Shown: positions 1-7,691, counted from the first letter of the stretch. The stretch: 64,000 nt of DNA from Bacteroides sp. MSB163 (GCF_036416795.1 NZ_CP143867.1:4456001-4520000), one strand, 5' to 3'. Program-made: numbers and translations. The notes: generated by a model not told the origin, from the letters alone.

Positions 1-43
1 CAATCCGCTTGTGGGCGATGATTTCGGATAAAATATCTTTCAT
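1..43 (-). CDS. trpC: Indole-3-glycerol-phosphate synthase, N-terminal fragment (cut by window edge)
   Basis: Only the first 14 codons are inside the window. They read MKDILSEIIAHKRI, which matches the usual start of Bacteroides TrpC (MKDIL..II..KR). The gene begins 11 bases after the trpD stop codon on the same strand, the expected next step of the trp operon. TrpC closes the indole ring of indole-3-glycerol phosphate from CdRP. The call rests on this short N-terminus plus operon position; the catalytic part lies outside the window. Confidence 0.8.
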   Translation of the reverse strand, partial: MKDILSEIIAHKRI

Positions 44-54
44 ATTTTTTTAGT

Positions 55-1050
55 TCATTGATTGATTTCTATAAACTTCTTCAACGTCTCCAGCGCCCGT
101 CCACTCTCCAGCGATTGGCGAGCGATGGCAATACATTCTTCGATTTCCATTTCAGGTTCCATCACCTGGATGGCGAAGGCGGCATTGACAATGACACATT
201 GTGTTTGGGCACGTGTGGCACGGTTATTAAGGATATTATCAAAGATGCGGGCGGCATCCTCTTTACAGGCTCCGCCGAAGAGCTCTTCGGGCTGCGCGGC
301 ACTGAAACCCAGCGCTTGCGGACGGTAAATCCGTTCGTAATTGCGCGTCATGACTTTGAATTCGTCCGTGAGGGAGATTTCATCGTAGCTGTCGAGACTG
401 TTGACTACCGCAAAATCGATACCGAGTTTGTAAAAAACATTTGTGTAGAGTCGCATCTGTGCAAGATCGGCTACACCGAGCAATTGGTAAGTAGGCTTGC
501 AGGGGTTGACAAGCGGGCCAAGAAGATTGAACAGTGTACGTACGCCCAATGCCTTGCGCACAGGGCCGACGAACTTCATTGCCGGATTGAAAAGTTGGGC
601 GTGCAAGTAGGCGATGTTACACTCGTCCATGCTGCGTTTCAACTTGTCGGGATCATTGGTGAAGCGGATGCCGTGTTGCTCCATGACATTGCTTGCCCCA
701 CTGACGGAAGTGGCGCCATAATTGCCGTGTTTGGCAACTTTGTAACCGGCCCCGGCCACCACAAAACAGGCACATGTGGAAATGTTGAACGTGTTCTTTC
801 CATCACCTCCCGTACCTACGATGTCGATAGGCCGGTAAGGCGCGAAGTCGATAGGGATGCGAGTCTCCATAAGGGCTTCGCGAAAGCCGATCAATTCATC
901 TACTGTGATGCTACGCATTTGAAACACAGTGAGTAATGCGGAAATTTGAGCTTCGGGATAAGCTTCCCGGGTGATGTTCAGGAGAATCTGCTTGGTTTCT
1001 TCCGAAGTAAGCTCTTCGTGGTTGAAGAGACGGGTTAATATATCTTTCAT
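55..1050 (-). CDS. trpD: Anthranilate phosphoribosyltransferase
   Basis: 331 residues, full length for the family. It transfers the phosphoribosyl group of PRPP to anthranilate, the second step of tryptophan synthesis, in the cytosol. The PRPP/anthranilate site motifs are visible: GTGGDG at residues 79-84 followed by NTFNIST, and KHGN at 107-110 followed by a Ser/Gly-rich SVSGASNVMEQHG segment. It is a stand-alone TrpD, not fused to TrpG. It is fourth in the operon after trpB, trpE and trpG. A 173-base gap from trpG holds a 22-bp-period repeat array, which is unusual inside an operon. Confidence 0.97.
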   Translation of the reverse strand: MKDILTRLFNHEELTSEETKQILLNITREAYPEAQISALLTVFQMRSITVDELIGFREALMETRIPIDFAPYRPIDIVGTGGDGKNTFNISTCACFVVAGAGYKVAKHGNYGATSVSGASNVMEQHGIRFTNDPDKLKRSMDECNIAYLHAQLFNPAMKFVGPVRKALGVRTLFNLLGPLVNPCKPTYQLLGVADLAQMRLYTNVFYKLGIDFAVVNSLDSYDEISLTDEFKVMTRNYERIYRPQALGFSAAQPEELFGGACKEDAARIFDNILNNRATRAQTQCVIVNAAFAIQVMEPEMEIEECIAIARQSLESGRALETLKKFIEINQ

Positions 1051-1062
1051 TTTTTTATTTAC

Positions 1063-1106
1063 GATTAGATGTTTTTTTTAGTTACGATTGGACGATTTAC
1101 GATTGA
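1063..1106. repeat. Heptamer-type ACGATTT repeat patch
   Basis: Immediately upstream of trpD is an AT-rich patch with repeated TTACGATT units. It is one of several such patches in this window built on a roughly 7-base period (see 1790, 4443, 11927, 33955). No coding function is apparent. Confidence 0.6.
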
Positions 1107-1122
1107 AAGACTCTGCGTCCGG

Positions 1123-1223
1123 AATGTCACACCTTAGCGTTCGGAATGCCACATGTTGACGGTCATGAGGTGTGGCATTCCGAACTGTGAAGTGTGGCAT
1201 TTGGCCTCATGAGATGTGGCATT
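1123..1223. repeat. 22-bp-period inverted motif array, site A (TGTGGCATT family)
   Basis: Five copies of a 9-base motif lie between trpG and trpD. Two read AATGYCACA (starting 1123 and 1145) and three read TGTGGCATT (starting 1171, 1193, 1215). Start-to-start distances are 22, 26, 22 and 22. The inner pair extends to a perfect 15-bp inverted repeat, 1139-1153 with 1171-1185, so part of the variable spacer also pairs. The last copy abuts the trpG stop codon. Function unknown. Confidence 0.9.
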
Positions 1224-1787
1224 TCAGACGCCTTTCAGCCAGTTGCCTACAATCTGTTTTCCATCGGGAGTCAGTACCGATTCCGGATGGAATTGGATGC
1301 CGTGGACATCGTATTTCCGATGTCTCAGTGCCATGATTTGACCTTCGGGGCTGATGGCAGTGATAACCAATTCTTCGGGAAATCCGTCTGTATCCACTAC
1401 CCAGGAGTGATAACGACCGACTGGAATTTCAGTAGGAAGACCGTCGAAAATGTAATCTTTATTCTTTATTTTTACATTCGTTTGTATACCGTGAAAGACT
1501 TCGCTCAGATTAGTGAGCTTCCCTCCGAATACTTGTCCGATGGCCTGTTCGCCCAGGCAGACGCCAAGTATGGGTTTCCGTCCTGCGTAAGTGCGGATGA
1601 CCTCTAATAGTAAGCCTGCCTCCTCGGGAATGCCGGGGCCGGGTGAAAGGATGATCTTATCATATTTCTCCAATTCCTCAAGTTCAAATTTATCATTGCG
1701 CAGCACATCTACTTCTGCGCCGAGTTCTTTTACCAGATGGGCAAGGTTGTAGGTGAAAGAGTCGTAGTTGTCTATGATTACTATCAT
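1224..1787 (-). CDS. trpG: Anthranilate synthase component II (glutamine amidotransferase)
   Basis: 187 residues, a stand-alone class I glutamine amidotransferase. It releases ammonia from glutamine for the TrpE partner. The nucleophile is Cys77 in GVCLGEQ, and the His/Glu pair is His167/Glu169 in QFHPES. The second residue after the CLG element is Glu-Gln rather than the more common His-Gln, a tolerated variant. It sits 27 bases after trpE in the same operon. Such subunits can also serve p-aminobenzoate synthase; the location argues for tryptophan as the main role. Confidence 0.96.
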   Translation of the reverse strand: MIVIIDNYDSFTYNLAHLVKELGAEVDVLRNDKFELEELEKYDKIILSPGPGIPEEAGLLLEVIRTYAGRKPILGVCLGEQAIGQVFGGKLTNLSEVFHGIQTNVKIKNKDYIFDGLPTEIPVGRYHSWVVDTDGFPEELVITAISPEGQIMALRHRKYDVHGIQFHPESVLTPDGKQIVGNWLKGV

Positions 1788-1789
1788 TT

Positions 1790-1815
1790 TATTTACGATT
1801 TAACGATTTACAATT
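1790..1815. repeat. ATTTACG heptamer patch between trpE and trpG
   Basis: The whole 27-base trpE-trpG gap consists of near-repeats of ATTTACG/ATTTACA. The same sequence type recurs in other intra-operon gaps of this window. Confidence 0.6.
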
Positions 1816-3215
1816 TACATTTTCTCCGCCATTACGATTGCCTTTTTCAGTGCTCCCAGTTTGTTGTTCACCTCTTGCAACTCGTATTCTTCATTACTCT
1901 TGGCTACGATGCCACCGCCTGCCTGAAACCAGAGTACACCGTTGCGGCTGACAAAAGTACGGATGGTAATGGCCTGGTTCAGTGAACCGTTCAGTCCGAT
2001 GAAGCCGATGCAACCGCCGTAAGCGCCGCGATTGTGCGGTTCCAGTTCGCTGATGAGTTGCATGGCGCGTACCTTGGGTGCACCGCTCAGAGTGCCTGCC
2101 GGGAAAGTGTCGATGAATGCTTTGATAGGGCGGGCATCCTCGTTCAGCGTACCGCTGACGCGGCTTACCAGGTGGATAACATGACTGTAATACTGCATTT
2201 CCTTGTAGAAATCCACTTTTACATCGTGGCAGTTGCGGGAAAGATCGTTACGGGCGAGATCGACCAGCATGACATGCTCTGCATTCTCTTTGGGATCATC
2301 ATGAAGGTATTGGGCGTTCAGCGCATCCTGTTCGGGATCTCCGGTGCGCTTGGTAGTACCGGCGATGGGGTCGATATAGGCGTGACGGCCTTCGATGCGG
2401 CAGTGCGTCTCAGGTGATGAACCGAAGATGCGGAAACCTCCGAAATCGAAATAGAACAGATAAGGAGAGGGGTTGATGCTGCGCAAGGCACGATAAAGTT
2501 TGAAGTCATCGCCTACGAAACGTTGTTCGAAACGTCGGGAGAGAACAATCTGGAAAACATCCCCACGCAGGCAGTGGGCGATTCCCTGACGGATATTTGC
2601 TTTATGCTGTTCATCGGTCAGTGGGGAAGTGGTTTCACCAACGGCACGGAAATCGTAGGCGGTGTAATTACGGTTATTGATGGCTTTCTGCACGGTATCC
2701 AGTTCACTTTCTTCACCGGGGGCAAGCATTTCAAGAAGAACCATTTCGTTCTTAAAGTCGTTGAAGACAATGAGGTATTGATACAAGATGTAGAGCATAT
2801 CCGGTGCGTCGTTGGTGGCTTCGCGGCTATCTTTTACGGGAATATTTTCGAAATAGCGTACGGCATTGAAAGAGGTGTAGCCATAAAGACCGCAGTAATT
2901 GGCATATTCGCCTTCCACATGGAAGCGGCCGAGGAAATCCTCTAAAGCTTTTTCTACAGGATATTCCGGTGTGATGGGGCGTTCTTCGCGAGTGCCGTCG
3001 GGCAGGCGGAAGATGGCTGTTCCATGGTCGATGCTGACGCTTGCCAATGGACAGAGTCCGATGAATGAACGGTTGTTTTCACTACCGTGATAGTCGGAGC
3101 TTTCCATGAGCGCACTTTGGGGAAAGACGTCGCGGACTTTAAGATAGGCACTTACAGGAGTGTGCAAGTCTCCAAGAATAGTCCGACTAATAGTTTGATA
3201 ATTATATGTATTCAT
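1815..3215 (-). CDS. trpE: Anthranilate synthase component I
   Basis: 466 residues. It converts chorismate to anthranilate using ammonia supplied by TrpG. The LMESS element at residues 36-40 corresponds to the LLES motif of the tryptophan feedback site, so allosteric inhibition is likely kept. The C-terminal chorismate-binding domain shows DPIAGTTKR, PAGTLSGAPK and the Gly-rich GGCIGFIGLNG segments. It lies 25 bases after trpB and 27 bases before trpG. Pabs-type and isochorismate synthases share the fold, but the full trp context makes TrpE secure. Confidence 0.97.
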   Translation of the reverse strand: MNTYNYQTISRTILGDLHTPVSAYLKVRDVFPQSALMESSDYHGSENNRSFIGLCPLASVSIDHGTAIFRLPDGTREERPITPEYPVEKALEDFLGRFHVEGEYANYCGLYGYTSFNAVRYFENIPVKDSREATNDAPDMLYILYQYLIVFNDFKNEMVLLEMLAPGEESELDTVQKAINNRNYTAYDFRAVGETTSPLTDEQHKANIRQGIAHCLRGDVFQIVLSRRFEQRFVGDDFKLYRALRSINPSPYLFYFDFGGFRIFGSSPETHCRIEGRHAYIDPIAGTTKRTGDPEQDALNAQYLHDDPKENAEHVMLVDLARNDLSRNCHDVKVDFYKEMQYYSHVIHLVSRVSGTLNEDARPIKAFIDTFPAGTLSGAPKVRAMQLISELEPHNRGAYGGCIGFIGLNGSLNQAITIRTFVSRNGVLWFQAGGGIVAKSNEEYELQEVNNKLGALKKAIVMAEKM

Positions 3216-3224
3216 AACCCTTTA

Positions 3225-3280
3225 ATTTTTAATTCTTCATTCATAATTCTTCATTCTTCATTTTTAATTCTTCATTAAGA
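3225..3280. repeat. ATTCTTC heptamer array at trpB 3' end
   Basis: Eight consecutive 7-base units cover 3225-3280 without interruption. They are ATTCTTC or close variants (ATTTTTA, ATTCATA, ATTAAGA). Read on the minus strand, the part from 3241 on is translated as the last residues of TrpB, so the array both fills the trpB-trpE gap and supplies coding sequence. Confidence 0.85.
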
Positions 3281-4443
3281 TAAGTTTCTATATCCTTGTC
3301 TCCACGTCCCGAAACGGTCAGTACAACGACATCATTGGGTTTGAAGTTCAGCTTTTCGAGGGCACCGAGGGCGTGTGCGCTTTCCAGGGCGGGGATGATA
3401 CCTTCAAGTTTCGTCAGTTCGTAGGCGGCGCGGATGGCTTCATCATCATTAACAGCAAGTACGATGGCGCGTTTTTGTGCAGCCAGATTGGCATGTATGG
3501 GGCCGATACCCGGGTAATCCAGTCCGGCGGAGATGGAATAAGGCTCTTCTATCTGGCCGTCTTCGTTCTGAATGACGTAAGTGCGTGCACCGTGGATGAT
3601 TCCCGTCTGTCCGAGGGCGATGGTAGCGGCAGTCATACCCGTATCTATTCCTTTACCGCCGGCTTCGGCGAGGACGATCTGCACGCGGGTATCATCGATG
3701 TAATGGTAGATGGTTCCGGCGGCATTGCTGCCACCACCTACACAAGCGATAAGATAGTCAGGGCAGTCACGACCTTCTTTCTCAATGAGTTGCTTTTTGA
3801 TTTCCTCGCTGATGACGGATTGCAGGCGAGCCACCATGTCGGGATAAGGATGAGGACCGACTGTGGAACCGATGATGTAGTAGGTATCGGCAGGATGACA
3901 ACACCAGTCGCGGATCGCCTCGTTGGTAGCATCTTTCAGTGTCATATTTCCGGAAGTGACGGGGATGACGGTTGCACCCAGCATCTTCATTTTTTCTACA
4001 TTGATATGCTGGCGTTCTACATCCGTTTTTCCCATGTAGACGATGCATTCCATGTTCATCAGGGCACATACGGTGGCAGTAGCTACGCCATGTTGTCCGG
4101 CACCGGTTTCGGCGATGATGCGATGCTTGCCCATGCGGCGTGCCAGAAGAATCTGCCCGATAGTGTTGTTGATCTTGTGGGCTCCTGTGTGGTTCAGGTC
4201 TTCACGCTTGAGGTAGAGTTTGCAGCCATACTTTTCGGAAAGCCGGCGGGCATAGTAGAGTGGGGAAGGACGTCCTACGTAGTCACGCAACAGTTGGTCG
4301 AACTCTTGCTTGAAATCTTCGCTTTGCAGTACTTTGAGATAGGTGTTCTGCAACTCTTCCACACACTTGTGGAGTATTTCGGGAACATATGCTCCACCGA
4401 ATTCTCCGTAATAACCATCTTGATTTACTAAAAAACTCATCAT
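3241..4443 (-). CDS. trpB: Tryptophan synthase beta chain
   Basis: 400 residues. It condenses indole with serine to tryptophan using PLP; the PLP lysine is Lys90 in HTGAHKINN. It is the first structural gene of this trp operon, directly behind the leader/attenuator, rather than being paired with trpA as in enterics. Two adjacent ATG codons are possible starts (4443 and 4440). The last ten or so residues (EELKMKNEEL) are encoded by the heptamer repeat array and are not expected in the enzyme core, so they form a repeat-derived tail. Confidence 0.97.
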   Translation of the reverse strand: MMSFLVNQDGYYGEFGGAYVPEILHKCVEELQNTYLKVLQSEDFKQEFDQLLRDYVGRPSPLYYARRLSEKYGCKLYLKREDLNHTGAHKINNTIGQILLARRMGKHRIIAETGAGQHGVATATVCALMNMECIVYMGKTDVERQHINVEKMKMLGATVIPVTSGNMTLKDATNEAIRDWCCHPADTYYIIGSTVGPHPYPDMVARLQSVISEEIKKQLIEKEGRDCPDYLIACVGGGSNAAGTIYHYIDDTRVQIVLAEAGGKGIDTGMTAATIALGQTGIIHGARTYVIQNEDGQIEEPYSISAGLDYPGIGPIHANLAAQKRAIVLAVNDDEAIRAAYELTKLEGIIPALESAHALGALEKLNFKPNDVVVLTVSGRGDKDIETYLNEELKMKNEEL

Positions 4444-4470
4444 TTTATTTACGATTTAACTATTAACTAT
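4443..4470. repeat. Short ACGATTT/AACTATT repeat patch upstream of trpB
   Basis: Between the attenuator terminator and the trpB start is an AT-rich patch with ATTTACGATTTAACTATTAACTATT, listed here by position only beyond its key units. It belongs to the same class of short-period patches as 1063 and 1790. Confidence 0.5.
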
Positions 4471-4496
4471 TGGGATTTGTCCGGGTTTCAAAACCG

Positions 4497-4540
4497 GATA
4501 AAAGAAAAGAGCCCTGTCGCAGGTTGCGACAGGGCTCTTT
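4497..4540 (-). terminator. trp attenuator terminator
   Basis: Arms 4506-4521 and 4525-4540 pair perfectly over 16 bp (core AGAGCCCTGTCGCA) around a 3-base loop. On the minus strand the stem is followed by a T-rich run (TTTTCTTTT counting the end of the stem). It lies between the Trp-rich leader ORF and trpB, the position of an attenuator. The leader sequence CGACAG (minus strand, + positions 4593-4598), located after the Trp codons, is complementary to CTGTCG in the terminator 5' arm and could act as an antiterminator arm; that pairing is inferred. Confidence 0.93.
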
Positions 4541-4586
4541 CTTAATCAGTATTATGTTCACATATATACATACGAGCACTGCTCCC

Positions 4587-4649
4587 TTACGACTGTCGGA
4601 GTTGTAACGGGCGCCACCACCAATATGTATTTATGAGCATTGTTTTCAT
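4587..4649 (-). CDS. trpL: trp operon leader peptide (20 aa, three consecutive Trp)
   Basis: A 20-codon ORF on the minus strand. Residues 10-12 are Trp-Trp-Trp (TGG TGG TGG) and the ORF ends with TAA at 4587-4589. It starts about 17 bases after the expected transcription start of a consensus Bacteroides promoter and is followed by a strong terminator before trpB. Low charged tRNA-Trp would stall the ribosome on the Trp codons and favour read-through. This is the standard logic of ribosome-mediated attenuation; here the sequence elements are seen and the mechanism is inferred. Confidence 0.93.
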   Translation of the reverse strand: MKTMLINTYWWWRPLQLRQS

Positions 4650-4672
4650 TGTCTTTTTGTTTTAGCTGGGGA

Positions 4673-4703
4673 CAAATGTAAGCACTTTGTTTTAATTACC
4701 AAA
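4673..4703 (-). promoter_or_regulatory. Promoter of the trp operon (Bacteroides consensus)
   Basis: On the minus strand the -33 box is TTTG (4700-4703) and the -7 box is TACATTTG (4673-4680), with a 19-base spacer. This fits TTTG-N19-21-TAnnTTTG. Transcription would start near 4666, giving a very short untranslated region before the leader peptide ATG at 4649. Confidence 0.88.
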
Positions 4704-4887
4704 GAATTTCTTGCTTTTTTTCTTTAAACGGCTCATTTTTGTTTCATCAGCTTGAAACTATAGGAATATGCGAGCTTTTACTCTTGTTTTTTGTATTTAG
4801 GGAAATCAGTAAACCTTTTGTATGGGAACTTGTTTTATAGTTGTGTTTTGAATAACTATTATTTATATAAAAAAGAAAGGATGAACT

Positions 4888-4995
4888 ATGAAACGAAAAC
4901 ATTTAGTAGCCATTGGCGTATCTATTGCTATACTTTTGTTATTATATTGGCTCTTGGTGGCCGAAGATATGAACGCTTGGCTGACCGTTAATTGA
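4888..4995 (+). CDS. Small single-span membrane protein (35 aa), tentative
   Basis: An unrecognised ORF of 35 codons. It has a basic start (MKRKHLVA), one hydrophobic stretch of about 17 residues (residues 7-24) and an acidic tail (AEDMNAW). A purine-rich AAAGAAAGGA precedes it by a few bases. A longer ORF in another frame covers the same bases (4791-4991) but lacks this membrane-protein pattern. It sits 65 bases upstream of the DUF308 gene. The evidence is composition and topology only, so it may not be translated. Confidence 0.45.
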   Translation: MKRKHLVAIGVSIAILLLLYWLLVAEDMNAWLTVN

Positions 4996-5060
4996 TTTTT
5001 CGTGACTTTCTTGTGGAGTTGTGCGGATAAAAATGTATCTTCGCAAAAAATCATAAGCTT

Positions 5061-5630
5061 ATGAAAGGAATAAGTAACTCTTTTTTGCGTACGATATGTG
5101 CGCTGGTAATCGGGCTGATATTGGTGATGTTTCCCAATGAGGCAGGAGACTATTTGGTAATAACGATCGGTGTTGTGTTTCTGATACCATCGCTCTTAAG
5201 TATTATCGGGTATTTTGCTATGAATGCGGAGGAAAGGCACCGACTTCCTATTGAGGGGATTGGTAGCCTGCTGTTCGGCCTTTGGTTGGTGATTATGCCC
5301 GGTTTCTTTGCGGATTTGCTGACGTTTGTATTGGGATTCATCCTTGTACTGGGTGGTGTGCAACAGATTGCATCGTTTTCTGCAGCCCGTCGCTGGATGC
5401 CGGTTCGTGTGGGATTTTATATCATTCCGGTGCTCATTCTGATTGCAGGACTGATTGCCTTGTTCAATCCGACGGGGGTACGTTCCACGGCATTTATCAT
5501 TATCGGGATCACCAGCATAGTATATGCAGTTTCCGAATTGACAAATTGGTTCACATTCACTCGCAAACGGCCGAAGATGCCGGTTGCACCCAAGGATAAG
5601 GACATCGAGGACGCGGAAATTGTGGAATAA
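5061..5630 (+). CDS. DUF308 family membrane protein
   Basis: 189 residues with about six hydrophobic segments in pairs, for example residues 9-25, 30-50 and 65-85, and a charged cytoplasmic tail (KRPKMPVAPKDKDIEDAEIVE). The pattern and length fit the DUF308 (HdeD-like) family of small integral membrane proteins, whose biochemical role is not established in Bacteroides. It stands alone and is followed by a strong terminator at 5761. I recognise the family from the repeated Gly-rich hydrophobic hairpins, not from a catalytic motif. Confidence 0.8.
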   Translation: MKGISNSFLRTICALVIGLILVMFPNEAGDYLVITIGVVFLIPSLLSIIGYFAMNAEERHRLPIEGIGSLLFGLWLVIMPGFFADLLTFVLGFILVLGGVQQIASFSAARRWMPVRVGFYIIPVLILIAGLIALFNPTGVRSTAFIIIGITSIVYAVSELTNWFTFTRKRPKMPVAPKDKDIEDAEIVE

Positions 5631-5760
5631 GAGCCGGAAATCAAACTGATAGCTATTCAAGCGTTTTACAAGATATAAGCTCTGTATTCTTTATTATTGC
5701 TAACTATCATTTCGTGCAAATGACTCGTTCCGGAGTAATACACGTTGCCTTTTAACAATT

Positions 5761-5800
5761 CAGACCGTCTGTTTCAGTGGAACAGACGGTCTGTTTGTTA
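5761..5800 (+). terminator. Intrinsic terminator after the DUF308 gene
   Basis: Arms CAGACCGTCTGTT (5761-5773) and AACAGACGGTCTG (5781-5793) pair perfectly over 13 bp around a 7-base loop and are followed by TTTGTTATAA. Confidence 0.85.
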
Positions 5801-5870
5801 TAAATATACTATCTATTGGACCGAAACTAACAATCTGTTTCCCGAAAAGAAACATTCTTTTCTTTGGTAA

Positions 5871-5945
5871 GGCTACACCCTTTGCACAAAAAGGTGTAAC
5901 CATTTACTCTAAGGGGTTACTACATCTTCTCCAAAGGGTGTAGCC
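5871..5945. repeat. 22-bp-period motif array, site D (GGCTACACC family)
   Basis: GGCTACACC begins at 5871 and its inverted forms GGTGTAACC and GGTGTAGCC begin at 5893 and 5937. A degenerate copy (GGTTACTAC) begins at 5914. The clear copies are separated by 22 and 44 bases. The array lies in the gap between two convergent genes. Outer copies can pair as GGCTACACCCTTTG with CAAAGGGTGTAGCC. Confidence 0.8.
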
Positions 5946-6188
5946 CCTTCGAAAAACAACGCAAATGCTTTCTATTTCAAGAGTAGAGGATGCCGAAATG
6001 AAAGAAGCATTTTTCAGACAACTTCCGTGGAAAATTGTCTCCAAATAGGGCAAATGTTTCTCTGCTCTTGCAATATTATCTAATTAGGATGATAATTATA
6101 TCATTCTGTATTTCTCTAAATCCGATTCCTTGCGTTTCTTTCTACAGACAAGGTTCCGGGGCGTAAAAAGAGAAATGTGGAGAGGTTT

Positions 6189-6215
6189 AATTGTCAATTT
6201 GTCAAATAGACAATT
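6189..6215. repeat. CAATTGT/GACAATT heptamer patch
   Basis: Near-repeats of AATTGTC and its complement GACAATT abut the stop codon of the peptidase gene. The same unit is found in carA (34509 and 34644) and before gltB (24348). Confidence 0.6.
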
Positions 6216-7516
6216 CATTCTTTGTCCAGCCACTTCTTTATTAATTCTATCACTTCTTTCTTTTCTCCTTCGGGCAATGTATTGATACGTGCCAGATGGC
6301 TGCCATTCGGTTGGATAAATACATGAATATTCTTCTTGTTTTTCAGCCAGGTGACGCCTGCGGCTGTCCATGGGTCGTTCTGACCGTAAATGAAGATCAT
6401 CTTCGGGTCCTGTTTCTTTAGAAACTTGGTTATTTTCTTACTTAAAGTTTTGTCGAAGGGCATATCTTTCAACTCTTCGGGAAGCATCAGACGGTGCAGA
6501 TAGCCTTCACTGGACTGGATGGAGAGATACTGCTTGAACGGTTGGACGTCATAACCATAGTATCCCAATTCACGGGCAGCTTGTACAAAGAAAGAAGCAT
6601 TGGGGCTGTCGGCGGTGAAATATCCCGGTTCACTGATGGCAAGTAGATGAGAGAATATTTCATCATCAGAGGCTGTTGTAGCGGGTATGGAGCTGATAGG
6701 AGTACCCCACTGCCACAAAGCGAAAGAATATTCCAATACCGAGTAATCGTAAATTTCTTCAATCGGTGCACGGAATGAATAATTCTTTTCGGTGCAATAC
6801 TTTTCAAAACGGGGAAGTAAAGTTGCTTTCCGTTTCAAAGCTTCCAATTGGAAATCTTCAATTTTCTTGCGGTTTTCCGGTGTTGAAACTTTATGCAGGA
6901 AAGGCTCATGACGTCCATCTTCTACTCCATAACAAAGCGGAGCTACGTAAGGAACGGAAATATCTACATCATCCGGATAGAAAGTGCGGTAAAGAAGGGT
7001 AGTCTGCCCTCCTTTGCTGATGCCGGTGGCGATCCATTTGCCCGGATAGATGCTTTTGAATGCGGTGGTGATGGCATGTAAGTCGTCTGCAGAGTTCTCA
7101 GCTGTCAGGTATTGCCAATCTTTGGGTTCGGGGGTAGACTCAAGGAAGTAGCGGTATTCCACGAATATCATGTTGGCATTGAGAAGTTTTGAAAGCTCTT
7201 CACGATATTGGGGACGGAGAGCGTAAGCGGCGCCATAGCCTTCGGTAACGATTACTGTGGGGCGGTCGAAGCCGGCATGAGAAACGATAACGCGTTGGCG
7301 AAAGCTGCCTTTCTCCGGATGGCGGTGATCCAGCGGTTGAGTAAAATAGGTCACATATTTCTCTGAAAACTCAGAAGTTTCCAGTGGGCGGATTTCTTTA
7401 ATGGCGGAAATCGCGCTGATTTTTTGCTCCAGAACGGTCTGTGCGAAAGAAGAGGTCGATGCTGACAGCAAAACAAAGAGTAGGAGTGCTGCATAGCGAA
7501 TGTGCATGTTCTTCAT
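6215..7516 (-). CDS. Secreted serine peptidase, S28/S37 (PS-10) type
   Basis: 433 residues with a clear signal peptide (residues 1-25, ending SSFAQ). An alpha/beta-hydrolase core carries the nucleophile Ser167 in GISKGGQ, followed by a TTLLYRTFYPDDVD segment; a late GSH (near residue 410) probably gives the catalytic His. The N-terminal YFTQPLDHRHPEKGSFRQR element is typical of prolyl tripeptidyl/dipeptidyl peptidases of this group. It probably acts in the periplasm on short peptides. Monocistronic. The split between S28 and S37 is not decidable by eye. Confidence 0.85.
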   Translation of the reverse strand: MKNMHIRYAALLLFVLLSASTSSFAQTVLEQKISAISAIKEIRPLETSEFSEKYVTYFTQPLDHRHPEKGSFRQRVIVSHAGFDRPTVIVTEGYGAAYALRPQYREELSKLLNANMIFVEYRYFLESTPEPKDWQYLTAENSADDLHAITTAFKSIYPGKWIATGISKGGQTTLLYRTFYPDDVDISVPYVAPLCYGVEDGRHEPFLHKVSTPENRKKIEDFQLEALKRKATLLPRFEKYCTEKNYSFRAPIEEIYDYSVLEYSFALWQWGTPISSIPATTASDDEIFSHLLAISEPGYFTADSPNASFFVQAARELGYYGYDVQPFKQYLSIQSSEGYLHRLMLPEELKDMPFDKTLSKKITKFLKKQDPKMIFIYGQNDPWTAAGVTWLKNKKNIHVFIQPNGSHLARINTLPEGEKKEVIELIKKWLDKE

Positions 7517-7559
7517 AATGAATCGTTTTTAATTTATCATCTGGTTTTGTAAATATTGA

Positions 7560-7567
7560 CAAAGGTA
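7560..7567 (-). promoter_or_regulatory. -7 box upstream of the S28/S37 peptidase
   Basis: TACCTTTG on the minus strand, 44 bases upstream of the start codon, fits the Bacteroides TAnnTTTG -7 box. I see no clear TTTG at the right distance upstream. Confidence 0.55.
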
Positions 7568-7691
7568 CGAAAAAGTGATATGCCGGGAAATAAATTACGA
7601 TGATATTTTAGTTTTCAAAAAAAGAGAGAGAACTACCTCCCGGCACCTCTCCCCCTGCAAACTTAAAACAACCAACAAAAGAAAGTTATTA

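Larger units (their letters stand above)
5631..6214. other. Intergenic region between convergent genes
   Basis: 584 bases without a supported gene. It holds the terminator at 5761, the 22-bp array at 5871-5945 and a GACAATT-type repeat at 6189-6215. The rest is AT-rich and shows no ORF with plausible composition. Confidence 0.7.

Noticed and set aside
58..936. Plus-strand 292-codon ORF opposite trpD
   Set aside because: It is the shadow of trpD; composition and motifs all belong to the minus-strand protein.
1123..1223. CRISPR array
   Set aside because: Repeat parts are only about 9 bases, spacing is 22, orientation flips inside the array, and no cas genes are present.
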